In this document: in pieces, positions 1 through 10,768 of the stretch
Position numbering within the stretch: the first letter of the stretch is position 1
How the letters are laid out: each line of letters starts with the position of its first letter
Source: Mermis nigrescens
Taxonomy: Eukaryota > Nematoda > Enoplea > Mermithida > Mermithidae
Reading direction: 5' to 3'
NCBI GenBank assembly: GCA_036768485.1
Contig: JAVLUZ010000142.1
Span: 6,030,006 to 6,094,005, forward strand
DNA: 64,000 bases
Notes under the pieces: generated by a model
What the model saw: only the letters and a program-made list of their open reading frames with translations
Database searches by the model: none
What the model was told of the DNA's origin: nothing
Translations under genes and position numbers: made by a program

Positions 1-80
1 ATTCTTGGGGGTATTTTGATTTCTGGGGGGTATTTGGCCTTCTGGGGGCTGCATACCCCAATTCCCCACGCCCGCGTGTG
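1..80 (-). mobile_element. Family A hAT-like MITE, truncated by window edge
   Basis: This is the left-terminal part of a family A element read in reverse. It shows the typical C-rich blocks separated by short AT tracts and ends in CACGCCCGCGTGTG, the reverse complement of the family terminus CACACNNGGGCGTGGGG. The presumed 8-bp target duplication copy GTCAAAAA follows at 81-88; the partner lies outside the window. Confidence 0.7.
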
Positions 81-248
81 GTCAAAAACCCCCAAAACCC
101 CAAGAACACACGTTAAGGACTATATGTCGATTATTTGTTTTTCCATCATTCAATATGATGCAGCGTTTATAGATAATTTTCTTGCGACTGACGCAATGCA
201 AGGTTTGACAGTGTATTTAGGTGCTACAGTCGGTGTCGGTTAGATAAA

Positions 249-533
249 ATGAATTTAGATTCTAGTCTCGGTAGCTTGTCAGGCAGCAGTCAGTCGCCAT
301 CAGTGGACAGCACCTTAGCAAGATTCGTCGAAAGTGAAACTGAACGTCAGAAGTTCACAAATTTAGTTATAACATTGAGCGAAAGTTGCTTCGATATGTG
401 CTTCGCAAGTTCTTTAGGACCACGTTTGGATTCAAAGGCCGAAACCTGTCTGGTGAATTGTGTCAATCGCACAATAGACGCATCGTCTTTTTTAGCAAGT
501 CGAATGGCGAATGTAGCCACGAAAATGAGTTGA
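249..533 (+). CDS. TIMM8: Mitochondrial import inner membrane translocase subunit Tim8
   Basis: This is a 94-residue small TIM protein of the intermembrane space. Tim8 pairs with Tim13 in a chaperone hexamer that escorts hydrophobic precursors to the inner membrane. The protein has the twin CX3C motif at C47-x3-C51 and C67-x3-C71, fifteen residues apart, which form the two intramolecular disulfides. The surrounding segments FVESETERQKF and GPRLDSKAETCLVNCV match the Tim8 branch rather than Tim9, Tim10 or Tim13. The first 25 residues are Ser-rich and variable, as is usual. The start is the first ATG in context aaaATGa, and the length is normal for the family. It is encoded in one exon, unlike the intron-rich genes on the opposite strand. 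It points towards the minus-strand arfaptin gene (convergent). A weak acceptor-like ggttag ends 5 nt before the ATG. Confidence 0.93.
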   Translation: MNLDSSLGSLSGSSQSPSVDSTLARFVESETERQKFTNLVITLSESCFDMCFASSLGPRLDSKAETCLVNCVNRTIDASSFLASRMANVATKMS

Positions 534-1033
534 AATGATCAGATAGATATTCATTTATGTTTTATCCTCGAAGTGTATGATTTAAGGAGACGGTGGCGCG
601 CATCCCATTTTGGCAGTTGGAGTCAGTCCCTGTCATTGATAGAAAACATTTTTTCGTTTTACGGCATCATTCAATATGCGGAGACATTTTTGATGGATGG
701 AAGTCTTTGAAAAATGTGTGATTTCAAGTGAAAAAAATTAGCTGTCAAAAATTTATGGCTAAGGTCTTAGTAGGTACATACATGATGAGTGTTAAGGGCT
801 CTGGCAAAAACTATGGAATCCGTAAGACTCCAAGAATTCGGTGGCACTCATAATCAAATTTTCGGAATTAAATTTTTACAGTCTCCCATTTTTCGCAATT
901 TTTGATACCAATGGAGAGAGATCGATCGATATGAAACTTGGAAAATGATGTATTTTGCGTCTATGTACCGTCAGTTCTTCGGCTTTTCTTGTAAGTCAGT
1001 TCAACATTGTTTTCCCCATACTTATGTCCCCAC
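534..1033 (+). other. TIMM8 3' flank, no further gene seen
   Basis: This AT-rich sequence presumably carries the TIMM8 3' UTR. I see no convincing open frame and no clear AATAAA close to the stop. It ends at the target duplication GTCCCCAC of the next family A element. Confidence 0.4.
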
Positions 1034-1329
1034 CTCACGTGGGCGTGAGGTATGCACCCCCCAGAAGTTGGAATATCCCCCAGAAATTGGAATACCCCCC
1101 AGAAATCAAAATACCCCCCAGGATTCAATTTTTGAAATTTTTTTGTTGCTTTTTTAGCGATTTTTTTGATGCCATTGTACAGTGCTCGATAGGAAACGTC
1201 GAAAAATGGTGTTTTTTCCGCCATACGACCACTTTTGAGACCATTTTTTGACCTTTGGAAATTTTTTCACCCCCCCCCTCCCCCAGAAATTTTTTCACAC
1301 CCCCAGAATTTCGGTGCTGCCCACCTATG
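1034..1329 (+). mobile_element. Family A hAT-like MITE
   Basis: A non-coding element of about 296 bp. It starts CTCACGTGGGCGTGAGG and ends GCTGCCCACCTATG. Internally it has the family layout: a run of CCCCCAGAA blocks, a T-rich centre with the GATGCC..TGGATAGTG-like core, a CATACCACC-type box and CCCCCAGAATTTCGGTGCTG. It is flanked by GTCCCCAC (1026-1033) and GTTCCCAC (1330-1337), an 8-bp duplication with one mismatch. The TSD length and CA-type ends fit the hAT superfamily. No transposase is present. Confidence 0.85.
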
Positions 1330-1625
1330 GTTCCCACACATTCCATTTGTGCATCGCCTTGTCCGTAGGTCAATCGAAAAATGTTTCAGGGTTACCTTGA
1401 GGGTGGACTTGAAAATTTTGGTTTATGACAATTGTTTTTCGCGATGCGCTTTTCTTTTTGGCTGAAAAAATATGTACTGGTTGAAGTAATTTTTTATTTG
1501 AGTGTTTTAGAAGAGTGAAAATAATTCCTAAATGTTTCAAAAATGCAACGAGGCACTATTATGAGAAACATTTAGCATTTCCTCTTCTTATTAACGGATT
1601 CAATTCTATTTTTTATAACTATCTA
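1330..1625. other. Intergenic DNA, nothing recognised
   Basis: AT-rich sequence between a family A element and a fold-back repeat. The open frames here are short and low in complexity, so I annotate no gene. Confidence 0.3.
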
Positions 1626-2062
1626 TGGTATTCCTGTAGCATGTCTTCATCTGTCAAAAATGTATCCACCTACTTGTAGCATGTCTCAACTTGAATCTTT
1701 TTTCGATTTTAGGTTATTCCGCCTACTGAAAGAATGTCATCTTATTGATAAAAATTTTTTTGGTTGATTGTTTTTGTTTTTTCCATTTTATTATCTGTCA
1801 ATGGGTGTACTGAAATGTATTGTACCCGTTGACAGTTAATAAAATAAGAAACAAAAAATGAAAAATAAAAAAAATTTTATCGATCAGACGACATTCTGTC
1901 AAAAATAAAAAAATAAAAAACAAAAAATTCAAAAAAATAAAAATAAGAAAAATAAAAAAAATGAAAATGAAATGATAAAAATGAAGTTCTGCGAGGTGGA
2001 GATATGCTACAGGTAGGTGGATACATTTTTTGACAGGTGGAGACATAATACAGGAATACCGG
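1626..2062. repeat. Fold-back inverted repeat with ~200-bp arms
   Basis: The left arm from about 1626 (ggtattcctgtagcatgtc) is repeated in reverse complement ending about 2062 (caggaatacc). The pairing continues inwards to CAATGGGTGTAC / GTACCCGTTG, separated by only about eleven bases near 1815. Landmarks that pair are TGTATCCACCTAC with GTAGGTGGATACA, and the AT-rich inner arms. An RNA from either strand would fold into one long hairpin. The Phe/Ile-rich reverse frame inside is a by-product of the A-rich arm. Confidence 0.8.
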
Positions 2063-2679
2063 TGTCTATGTGCTTAAATTGCTTGGAAAGACGTCGCCTC
2101 AGAGCGTGCTATATATTAAGGTACTGCTGATTTTAATGTTCGTTAAATAGCATTTTCCATTTTGATCAAGTTATTGAGAGTCAAAATAAATCCATCCGTA
2201 TCTCTACCGTTCGATTCAACTCCCACCCAACCCGGTATTATTTTGGCGCCTGCTCTTCCTTACGTCTGTTACTTGGGGGACCAGTTTTTGCATAAGTCGT
2301 TTTTGTGTTTGAAGTGCTACCTATTTACAACTATGGTTCCTTAGGTTTTCGTCAAGTAAATATCAAATTATATGCCGAAGGTGCATTACTAGTTGGCATG
2401 TCAAGGATTTTAGAAGGGGCGGTTCCCAATTTTACAAAACAGTCGGATATACGTTGAGTCCGAAAATTCGCACTTCAGTTACAAAATAGTGCTTTTTTAC
2501 CGTTTACGTTGTCTTTCATCTAAAATCACTATTAGCGTAACATTATCGAAAACATCAAAATTGTTGACAACTCTAAGCGAATAAATAATTAACTTTTTTG
2601 CCTTTCGCGAAAATAAAATGCGCAGCGCCAGAAAATTTGGAAAATTTAGATAGAAGGAAGTTTAGAAGCTTGATTTATT
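2063..2679. other. Intergenic DNA, nothing recognised
   Basis: AT-rich, non-repetitive to the eye. One 60-codon frame near 2162-2344 shows no family resemblance. Confidence 0.3.
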
Positions 2680-2848
2680 TATAGTCTATTTCATATAACT
2701 TCGTGCATGAATTTTAAGAATTTTTATCGACAGAAAGCCGAGGGTTACGATAGCAATATATCAGATCAATGCTATAATCCTAATCTGTCAGCTTATTGTC
2801 GGAGATAGTTTTAAAATTTATGACCGAAGTCGTGTGAAACAGACTATA
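2680..2848. mobile_element. Palindromic MITE with TATAGTCTGTTTCA ends
   Basis: Ends TATAGTCTATTTCA and TGAAACAGACTATA (one mismatch) bound a near-palindrome. The inner parts also pair: GAATTTTAAGAATTTT with AGTTTTAAAATTTATG, and GCTATAATCC with GGGTTACGATAGC. Related copies or fragments lie at about 5028, 22170-22270 and 26614-26790. The ends begin with TA, which would suit a Tc1/mariner-like MITE with a TA target, but I cannot prove the boundary. Confidence 0.65.
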
Positions 2849-2864
2849 GGTGCCTACTGCCTAC

Positions 2865-3094
2865 CACACCTGGGCGTGGGGGGTATGCACCCAGAAATCA
2901 AAATAACCCCCCCAGAATTCAATTTTTAAATTTTTTTTTCCGTTTTTTTGCAATTTTTTGATGCCAATGGATAGTGCTTGATGAGAAACGTCGAAAAATG
3001 GTGTTTTTCGCCATACCACCATTTTTAAGGCCATTTTTTGACCTTCAAAAAATCTTGCACTTCCATCCCAGAATTTTCTTGCTGCCCACGTATG
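2865..3094 (+). mobile_element. Family A hAT-like MITE
   Basis: A 230-bp copy starting CACACCTGGGCGTGGGG and ending GCTGCCCACGTATG. It is flanked on both sides by CTGCCTAC (2857-2864 and 3095-3102), a perfect 8-bp target duplication. Together with the terminal inverted repeat CACACCTGGGC / CATACGTGGGC, this is the clearest delimitation of the family. Confidence 0.92.
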
Positions 3095-3406
3095 CTGCCT
3101 ACCACTCTTCTCGTAGCGTCTGTATACGAATGTACATGCGGGTAAGTAACCTATGTATACTTTGAGTAACTGATGAATGCAATCGTCGAAATTTTTAAAT
3201 TTGTGCATAAAAATGGGAGAAAACTTGATATTGCAGTTTATGCCCAAGAAATCATTTAGAAGTCAAAAATTCAGTTGCTTATTGCATACGGTTTCCCTTC
3301 CCATACTTTTGCAGGCAATCGTACTTGGCATGTAGGTTACCTAGAGTTCGAGTAGGTATGCATATGCACAGCATGGTCAATCTGAGGGGTCTGGTCCTAT
3401 CGGACC

Positions 3407-3544
3407 CACACATGGGCGTGGGTTTACACCCCCAGCAAAAATAGTTGAATCCCCAGATTACTGTAGACCCACAATTCTATTTTTAGTAACATTTTTGGGA
3501 TTTCACCCAACCAGACCCCAGCATTTTCTCGTTGTCCATGTATG
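3407..3544 (+). mobile_element. Short family A relative
   Basis: Starts CACACATGGGCGTGGG and ends GTTGTCCATGTATG. It is 138 bp with the ATTCTATTTTTAGTAAC centre that is also seen in the 29024-29162 copy. The target duplication is degenerate (ATCGGACC against ATAAGGCG). A second family-type end (GCTGCCCAAGTATG) lies about 40 bp downstream, so the true right end may be there. Confidence 0.6.
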
Positions 3545-4145
3545 ATAAGGCGCCCTCTAGGATTTGATTGCTGCCCAAGTATGGGCGGAACCCCAGTGTT
3601 CATGATAGTTCGAAAAATGCAACGTGCATTATGCGTAAAGTAGGTAGCGGTTTTGTGCCGCCTTTTGGTAGATAGAACGATTACTGATGCGAACAAATCA
3701 TACCCTAAAAGTAGCGAAAAACGGCGCTCCTTTGTCCGAATGACATCGGCAACGTTCAAAGTGTTGAGCTATGGTAATTGATAGCAAGATGATACATATA
3801 TATATAGGTAGCCGCTGATAAAAGACTGTAATTTACGTATGATTAAGAATACTGGAAAAATTTTCAAAATGAAATATGTTTTGAATTTACGTACCAGTGT
3901 ATGTGTGTACGTACATACGAATACAGAGTGACACTGCATATGCACATACGTATTTAATCGTGCAAACCAACAAATTAAAAAGTAAATTTGGCCCAACGAA
4001 AGGAATATAAAGCATACGAATCCGCGTGTTTCCAGAAATGTAAAAGAGAAATAGAACAAATAGTACGAGCACATTGGATACATAAACAACGTAATCCCTA
4101 TAATGATTGAAGCGCAAGCGTTCTAAAGAACTCATTAGATTCCGT
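3545..4145. other. Intergenic DNA, nothing recognised
   Basis: AT-rich sequence with a stretch of repeated CATACG/GTACGT steps near 3900-3950. The open frames here are not convincing. Confidence 0.3.
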
Positions 4146-4413
4146 TAATTAAGCAAGGATAAACGCTCCGATGGAACAAAAAAGACGAATATATTTGGGA
4201 TTACGGATTATTAAGGATGCATGTAAAAGGAGGGGACTAGGAAAAAGCTCCTTATATGCCTAAAGTCGCTAAAACTGTTAAAAATCAGACTTATCTAACC
4301 AACGCAGAAATTCGATGTATATTCTACGGCTTCTAAAAATGTAACCATCCTTACATAATTTTTAATGCTTCACATAAGATAGTTTGCAACGTTGACTTGC
4401 TTCGTATTGTGAC

Positions 4414-4634
4414 CACACCTGGGCGTGGGGTAGCACCACCCCCCGAGAAAAACAAAATGCCCCCCCCAGAATTCAATTTTTGAAAATTTTTCCCGTTTTT
4501 TTCTAAATTTTTTGATGCCAATGGATATTGCTCGATGAGAAACGTCTAAAAATGGTGTTTTTTCGCCATACCACCATTTTTAAGGCAATTTTTTAACCTT
4601 TGCACCCCCAGAATTTTCTTGCTGCCCACGTATG
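4414..4634 (+). mobile_element. Family A hAT-like MITE (first of a head-to-head pair)
   Basis: Starts CACACCTGGGCGTGGGG, ends GCTGCCCACGTATG. Flanked by perfect ATTGTGAC at 4406-4413 and 4635-4642. The right duplication also serves as the left flank of a second element in opposite orientation. Confidence 0.92.
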
Positions 4635-4642
4635 ATTGTGAC

Positions 4643-4898
4643 CATAGGTGGGCAGCACCAAAATTCTGGGGGAGGTGCAAGATTCTTCAAAGGTCAAAAA
4701 GTGAACCTAAAAACAAGGGTATATGGCGAAAAAAACCATTTTTCAACATTTCTCATTGAACACTATCCATTGGCATAAAAAAATTACGAAAATAAAACAA
4801 AAAATTTAATAATTGAATTCTGAGGGGGGTGTTTGGTTTCTGGGGAGGGGAGGTTTCGGCCTTTTGAGGTGCATACCCCACCCCAACCCCCACGCGTG
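4643..4898 (-). mobile_element. Family A hAT-like MITE (second of the pair)
   Basis: An inverted copy starting CATAGGTGGGCAGCACC and ending CACGCGTG. Flanks are ATTGTGAC (4635-4642) and ATTGTGTC (4899-4906), 7 of 8 matching. Two insertions at one duplicated target give ATTGTGAC - element - ATTGTGAC - element - ATTGTGTC. Confidence 0.9.
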
Positions 4899-5588
4899 AT
4901 TGTGTCCGATAGAAAACTATTTGCAGTTGTATTTAAAGAATATTTATTTTGTCATCATGAGCATTATAGCAAGCAAAGCTGGCGTTAGTTGGTTAGTGCA
5001 CCGTTGCGGGCATGCAAGCTTACCTACATATAGTCTATTTCACCTAAGCTTACGCGTTTCCTACTGCTTTAAACCAACAATTTCTTTGAATGTCTTGAAT
5101 GCATCGATATTTGCTATTTCATTAAATTGGCTTACAAAGTCGCATCTAGTTTACTCTATCTGCTTTCCCTTATCTATTGCATAGCTTAAATGCTGCTTTT
5201 TCAGTCCATTTCTTGGTTTAATAGTTTATTTCAATCGGCGGCCAGAGGCTGCGGAATATGTTTCGATTTTTGCGTTGGATAGGGAAAGTTCGATTTTTAA
5301 CAATTACTCGTACTTAGGAACTTTTTCCTAGTCTCCTCTATTATCCTTAAAAAACCGTAATCCCAAGTATATACGTTATTTTGTTCCATCGGAGCATTTT
5401 TCCTTGCTAGTATTCTACTTTTAATTAGCTAGATTTTGAGTAACTCAGTCAGTAAACATACGGTAACACGCCACAATAATGACAGCAATCCAAGAACGCG
5501 GAAAACAATATTGTTCTGAATATCAGCAATATCTTTTTAAAGAAAACAAGCGTACATACCTTATTTAAACAGATCAAATGTCTTCAGC

Positions 5589-6300
5589 ATAAACTTTACG
5601 CAACTACCGGGTGCAAAGTACACGAATACTCAGATTCGTAATCCTGACGTTACATGGAACATTTTAAAAAATTGAGCTGTGGCAAAGCTATGAAACTAAA
5701 GTTAATGTTCAGTGTAAACTTTACACAACTACTGCGTGTAAATAAGAAACATACAGTCAGATTCGTAATCCTGACCTTACAAAACATTTTTTAAATAAAA
5801 TTCACGTTTTGCACGCTCTGGAAGTGAAATAAATATGTAGTGTAAACTTTACAAATTAACAATAAATGAACAGTGCAAACTTTACACAAGTAACGGGTGT
5901 CTAACAATCAGATTCGTAATTCTGACGTTTTTTGAAAAAAATAAGCTTCCGCAAGGCTTTAGAACTTAATTTAATTTGAAGTGTAAACTTTACACAATGG
6001 CCGAGTGTAAAGAAGAATTTAGTCGGATCAGTAATCCTGGTATTACAATCAATATTTATGAAAAATTAAGTTTACACAATGGCCTAAAGACAAATAGATA
6101 TCAGGTGTAAACCACTTTACACCACTGTTGAGTGAAAATAAACACGCCTGTACTGGTGTATCACATTCGCTTCCTGGTACATTTATAGACCTGAGATCAT
6201 GTCCAGACTCATGAGCGGAGAAGTTGTCACAAAGAAAACAAGACAAACACGTTTAACACCCCCATTTTAGACTTTACACGTCCCGAAAAAGCCAAATATT
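5589..6300. repeat. ~120-bp tandem units with GTGTAAACTTTACAC palindrome
   Basis: The near-palindrome GTGTAAACTTTACAC recurs at about 5589 (variant), 5712, 5840, 5872, 5980 and 6100, so units are about 108-128 bp. Most units also carry the phrase CAGATTCGTAATCCTGAC. The pattern continues in weaker form to about 7230, where units carry CCGGAG.. and TTTACACTC.. phrases. The same array is in repeat X copy 2 (35.9-37.8 kb). Confidence 0.75.
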
Positions 6301-7349
6301 AAATGTAAACAAACGCCATTTGCTGTGACGTGTTCCCCTTAGAAAGTACTTTATTTTTTTATTAGACCTCCGACTTCTAAACGGAGAAAGTGGCTAACAG
6401 AAAACGGACAAAAACGTATTTTCAACCCCCCTCACCACTGTAAACTTTAAAATCTAAACCTAACTCCCCATTGAGTGTAAAGAAATTCAGTTTGTACCAG
6501 TTTGTTGCCTTTGAGTCGTAGTACGTTTATGTGTGTGAAAAACTTCTGTTCCGCAAAATATTCGAGATATTGACCAATCAAAAAAGGGAAGAAAACGTGT
6601 TTTTTGCAATATGTTACACCCGTAATTTCGAACTTTACACCTCCATAAGTAATTCAATTTTGAGTTTTTAAACGCGGTTCACTGTGAAGTGTAGTTCTTG
6701 AAACGTACTTTGTTTCTATTTTATTAAGTTTATCCAGAAGTTGGCGGAGAAATCTTGGACAAAACCTGTTTTTTACACTATCCACTAGTGTGTAAAGTTT
6801 AAACGCCTAGATTCAACTCCGTATTGAGTGTAAAAAAGTTTGCTGGTAAGCAGAAAGTAGCACTTAAGTCGTAGTACATTTCTGTCAGAAAAAATTTCTC
6901 AACTCATAACCGGAGTTGCTTGTAGATATCAAGAAGACAAAAACGCAACCAAAATCTGTCTTTATGCCCGCTGATTTTTACACTCTTGCACTCTCCCTCA
7001 AGAACTAATGCGAAATTCAAAAAACAAAAATGCTTATTTAAAGAATTCTATCCTCTACAATTCTATGCTATTAAAATGTATGATACATTTACAGAGTTGC
7101 GTACATGCTGCAGAAAAACACCAAAATTCGCTATATGTATATTATACCGTTAGGTACGCCAAAACTTTACACGCTCATTACAAACTCAAAATTGAGTGTA
7201 AACAGAAAAAAGCCATATCAAGATTTTTCATAATCTATCTTTAAAAAAAAACCGCACCTCCAAGATGTGTCCCGTTATAGCTGTGAGAGGGGAATATGCT
7301 GGGGGTACCCAAGTATATTATAGGTATGCGCTAACGCGCTATCTATGAT

Positions 7350-7696
7350 GAATTTTCATGCTTTGTAAATTAAAACCTTGACCTAATTAATTACTCACAC
7401 ATATCTTATTTAAAATTTAATCGAATAAACCTAGAAGGAGCGCAACGCAAAAGTGTACATATAGCTACAGGCTACATACACCTCTTCACGTTCAAAGTTT
7501 AAATTTAGACATGCTTATGAAAAAAATGAAAATTAGAAAAACCAGCTCGAACTTCCAAGAGAGACGCATTTCTTTGCAACAATTGACCTTTTTAATTGCC
7601 TGCACTTTCGCTTTCATTTCTTAACCACCCAACAATAAAAAATTAGTTGCCAGAAAGAAACACAAAAATTACATAGGTATACATAGTTGTTGTACC
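7350..7696. other. Intergenic DNA, nothing recognised
   Basis: AT-rich sequence between repeat X and a hAT-like element; no gene seen. Confidence 0.3.
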
Positions 7697-8228
7697 CAGG
7701 CCCGTATTTAAGATTATATTTCGGGAGGGGCCGAAAATTTTGAGGTCAGATATCTCGAGAACCATTAGGAGATAGGCAAAAATGAAGGCATTTTTGAGCA
7801 TATCTCGACGAGCTCTATACAACGATAGAGATAAAGTTCGAAAAAATTTCAATAATTTTCACTTTATTACATGCTCATATTGCTCCAATCGACAAATAAT
7901 TTCCTAGCTTCTGTCTTAGTATTTAATCTTTGTGATTTACAAAGAAAAAGAATACAGAAAATAAATAATTAGGCGCGAAGCGCCGATTTGACATTGCCTG
8001 CATGTCTAACTCAAATTTGAGTGGTTTTGGGCGAAACAGAAGATAAAAATTATAGATAAGCAACTTTTGAGTTTACTAGCTCAAAAGTACGCTAAAACCC
8101 CGTTTTGGTGGTATTTTAGACCTACTTCGAGAATTTTCATTTTTCCCTTTGGGGACCCTTGTGTGCTTCAAAAATTATTCTCCATTCCTGGGAGGGGGCA
8201 GCCTCCCCCGCCCCGGAACACGGGCCTG
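7697..8228. mobile_element. hAT-like MITE with CAGGCCCGT ends
   Basis: A 532-bp element with ends CAGGCCCGTATT and AACACGGGCCTG, a terminal inverted repeat of CAGGCCCGT. It has perfect 8-bp duplications GTTGTACC at 7689-7696 and 8229-8236. Inside are GGGAGGGGCCG, GGGGGCAGCCTCCCCCGCC and one GGCGCGAAGCGCC hairpin (7972-7984). No transposase frame. The internal sequence is related in reverse to 10040-10570. Confidence 0.9.
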
Positions 8229-8465
8229 GTTGTACCTATACAAGGCGAACACGATTCATAATACAGGTAATTGACTTTTCGGAATTGGAACGTGATATGT
8301 CGAAAGAGTAGTTAACAAGGATTCCTTGTCACCGGAATAAAATGCCTTCGCCGCTTCAATGAACAGATTCAAGTTTCTTCGCACGACTTTTACCTAAAAT
8401 CAGCACCTTCTGGCAGTTGACACGAAGCTGACCAACAAAATATGTAAGACGAAAAGATAAGCGAC

Positions 8466-8826
8466 CATACGGGTACAGCATGGGAATTCTGGAGGGGGTC
8501 AGGAACGGAAAATTTTTACAAAGTGCCTTTTTTGGGCTAAAAAACGATGGGTGCACGTCAAAAACACTTTTTGACGTTTGAGACAATGCTAGTTCTTTCT
8601 ATAATATAAAAACGCTAGAAAAATTTCGAAAAATTTGAGCGCCGAAAATTTTTTGAGCCAAAAATGAGCTCAAAATGCCTAAAAACGCACTCTTTTTACA
8701 ACTTATACCAACTTTTTACGAAAAATCGATAATTCTGGGCGGGGGAGGGTCGCGGCCGTTCGCGGGGGTCATTTGCCATTCATAGGGCGAGGGGTCAAAC
8801 CGTCAAACCCCCCAGGAAGACGTATG
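8466..8826 (+). mobile_element. Family C hAT-like MITE
   Basis: Starts CATACGGGTACAGCATGGG and ends CCCCAGGAAGACGTATG. Flanks TAAGCGAC (8458-8465) and TAAGTGAA (8827-8834) agree at 6 of 8 positions, so this is an older copy. Interior phrases such as AAAGTGCCTTTTTTGGGC and GTCAAAAACACTTTTTGACG identify family C. Confidence 0.8.
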
Positions 8827-10569
8827 TAAGTGAATCGTAATTCCATGAAGCATTCCACTTCCCAACTTCTGAGCAAAAATACCGCAAATAAATATCCATT
8901 TTCGAGGAAAAACAGCCTCAAAATATTAGTGCCAAAACCATAGATTACCCTTTCTAGCGTATTGGGATAAAATGTAACCAAACAATGATAAGATGAACGA
9001 AAAGATGAATGACCTTATCAATTTAATTCTAAATGGTCACAAACGAACAAGCAGTATGAATACTAATTCCTGGGATTATCAGCTATGATTTTAAAGATAT
9101 AGTCTTAATTTTGACTTTGAAGATGCATTGTCCCAAAAGGGTAGCAATTGAATATTATCACTTCACAAGTAAGACAAGACCGAAAAAATTGTTATTACCG
9201 AAAATCTGACACTTTTGAGCAAATAGATCACTAAGAACGCTTAAAAAAGCGCCTTTTCTACAAATTTCCACGAAATTTATAGAAACTTTTAAAAAATGGC
9301 GGATTCTGGGGGATAAACATTTTTCTGGGGAAAGCGGTTAAACCCCCGTCAATCAGAGATTACGTAAGCTCAAGGAAAAATATAGGGTTAATAAAAGTTG
9401 AACAAATGATTGCTAGCGAGTGTTACACGAGAGGTGGAAATGCTAATTAGTCAGCGGTTCTGTGGGGGTCGATTGATAAGCGTATTTTTAATACTGAAGC
9501 TGTATTTTAATCAAGCAAAACCACTAATTATGATTTTTTGGTATAAAATAAACTTATTGCATTGAATTTAAAAAACCCACTTTAGCGAAAATAATCGTAC
9601 CTCATGTGAGTCTACGATGAAAGTTGAATACGATGGCATATTGGGATAAAATGTTTCCAGAAATGAAAAATGAACAAAATAAATGATCGTATCAGTTTAT
9701 TTCTAAAATGGTCACAGACGATCAGGCAGTAAATAATTATTAATTACGAATAATTCTTCAACAAAATGGCCAATTCGTCCAACTTCACTTGATGAATACT
9801 TTTTTCAGTAACATATGTATCAGTAGAATAGCTAACTCGCTAAGCTATCCTATGAAATTTTTACTTATAAGTTTAATGATTTCTGTTCTATTTCGGTGAA
9901 CATATTGGACTTTGCAGAGTAATAGTTACAGTATGACAAGGAACTCTCAAGGCACAAGGTCGATAATCAGTCCAATTATACAAAGTTTCTTAAATTTGCT
10001 CAGCTCAAGGAGTTATGACAAAAATGAGCGTTTGCGCTTATTCTCAGGCGAAACCAGCCGGAAAGGTGGGGGGGGGCAGCCCCCTCCTAAAATGAAAAAA
10101 TATTTTTATTTTTCACAAGGGTCTCCAAAGAAAAAATTAAAAATTCTCGAAGTCTGCTAAAAGGACAGCCAAAGTGCGTTTTTAGCATACTTTTGAGCTA
10201 TTAAACTCAAATTTATTATTTTCTATCTCATTTCTTACTCTAGAAGCCAAGATTTGACTTAAAATAGCGAATGTGTCAAAAATTTTCTGCGTTTTCTTTG
10301 CAAAACCGGAAAATTAAACGAAAAGACAAGAATTTCGAAATGTTTTGGAGTCAAGCTTTAACTTGATATTGAGAAATTAGTCTTACAGATAGGTAAACGG
10401 ATAGATTTTTGATATCCGAGTTTGAAATCAAGCAAGTTTTTTAAAATTTTTTCCTAATTATGGCATAGATCTAGTCGAAAAACGCTCAAAAATGCGATTA
10501 TTTTTACGTATCTCCCAATAGTCCTCAAGATGTAGGACTTCAAAAATGTCGCCCTTCCGAAATAAAATT
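8827..10569. repeat. Degenerate repeat DNA with a 110-bp direct repeat
   Basis: The segment at 8962-9075 (ATTGGGATAAAATGT.. GATAAGATGAAC.. AATGGTCACAAACGA) recurs at 9642-9745 in the same orientation. A family C right end (ggggg..aaacccccgtc) is visible near 9300-9350. From about 10040 the sequence resembles the reverse complement of the 7697-8228 element (GGGGGGGCAGCCCCCTCC). No gene is seen. Confidence 0.5.
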
Positions 10570-10577
10570 CTGGCTAC

Positions 10578-10768
10578 CATACATGTATAACAGGGGGATG
10601 GTATATCCCCCACCTAAAGTCGAACGCGCCCCCAGCCAGAAAATTTTTGACACCTCCCGATTTTTAGAAAATTGAATTTTTTGACCGTTTTTGACCGAAA
10701 ATTTGAGGTCGCTTTTCTCCCAAATGGCCGGGAACTCCCTCCCAAAATTTCAAACCGTTAAATGTATG
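10578..10768 (+). mobile_element. Family B hAT-like MITE
   Basis: Starts CATACATGTATAACAGGGGG and ends CGTTAAATGTATG, 191 bp. Flanks are CTGGCTAC (10570-10577) and CTGGTTAC (10769-10776), 7 of 8. Family landmarks: AAGTCGAACGCGCCCCCAG, CCAGAAAATTTTTGACACC, GGTCGCTTTTCTCCC. Confidence 0.88.

Larger units (their letters stand above)
4146..7349 (+). repeat. Dispersed repeat X, copy 1 (inverted arms, centre, tandem tail)
   Basis: A composite repeat of about 3.2 kb whose second copy is at 34425-38295. Order: a left arm of ~190 bp (4146-4336, containing GCTCCGATGGAACAAAA), a centre, an inverted right arm (5238-5436, TTTTGTTCCATCGGAGC), then a tail of ~120-bp tandem units. It ends at a GCGCTAACGCGC hairpin with the sides ATAGGTA / TATCTAT. 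The centre is opposite in orientation to copy 2 while arms and tail agree. Two family A elements sit in the centre. No convincing protein is encoded. It could be the non-autonomous relic of a larger transposon; the superfamily is unknown. Confidence 0.75.

Noticed and set aside
961..1373. Several overlapping frames over the GGGGG/CCCCC tracts
   Set aside because: All fall in a family A MITE with an 8-bp duplication; the same frames recur in every copy.
1798..2046. Phe/Ile-rich 82-codon frame as a membrane protein
   Set aside because: It is produced by the A-rich arm of a fold-back repeat.
7008..7244. 78-codon frame in repeat X tail
   Set aside because: It lies within the repetitive tail and is not conserved in copy 2.
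4146..7349. Repeat X as a standard long-TIR DNA transposon
   Set aside because: The inverted arms are not at both outer ends; a long tail with a hairpin terminus lies outside them in both copies.
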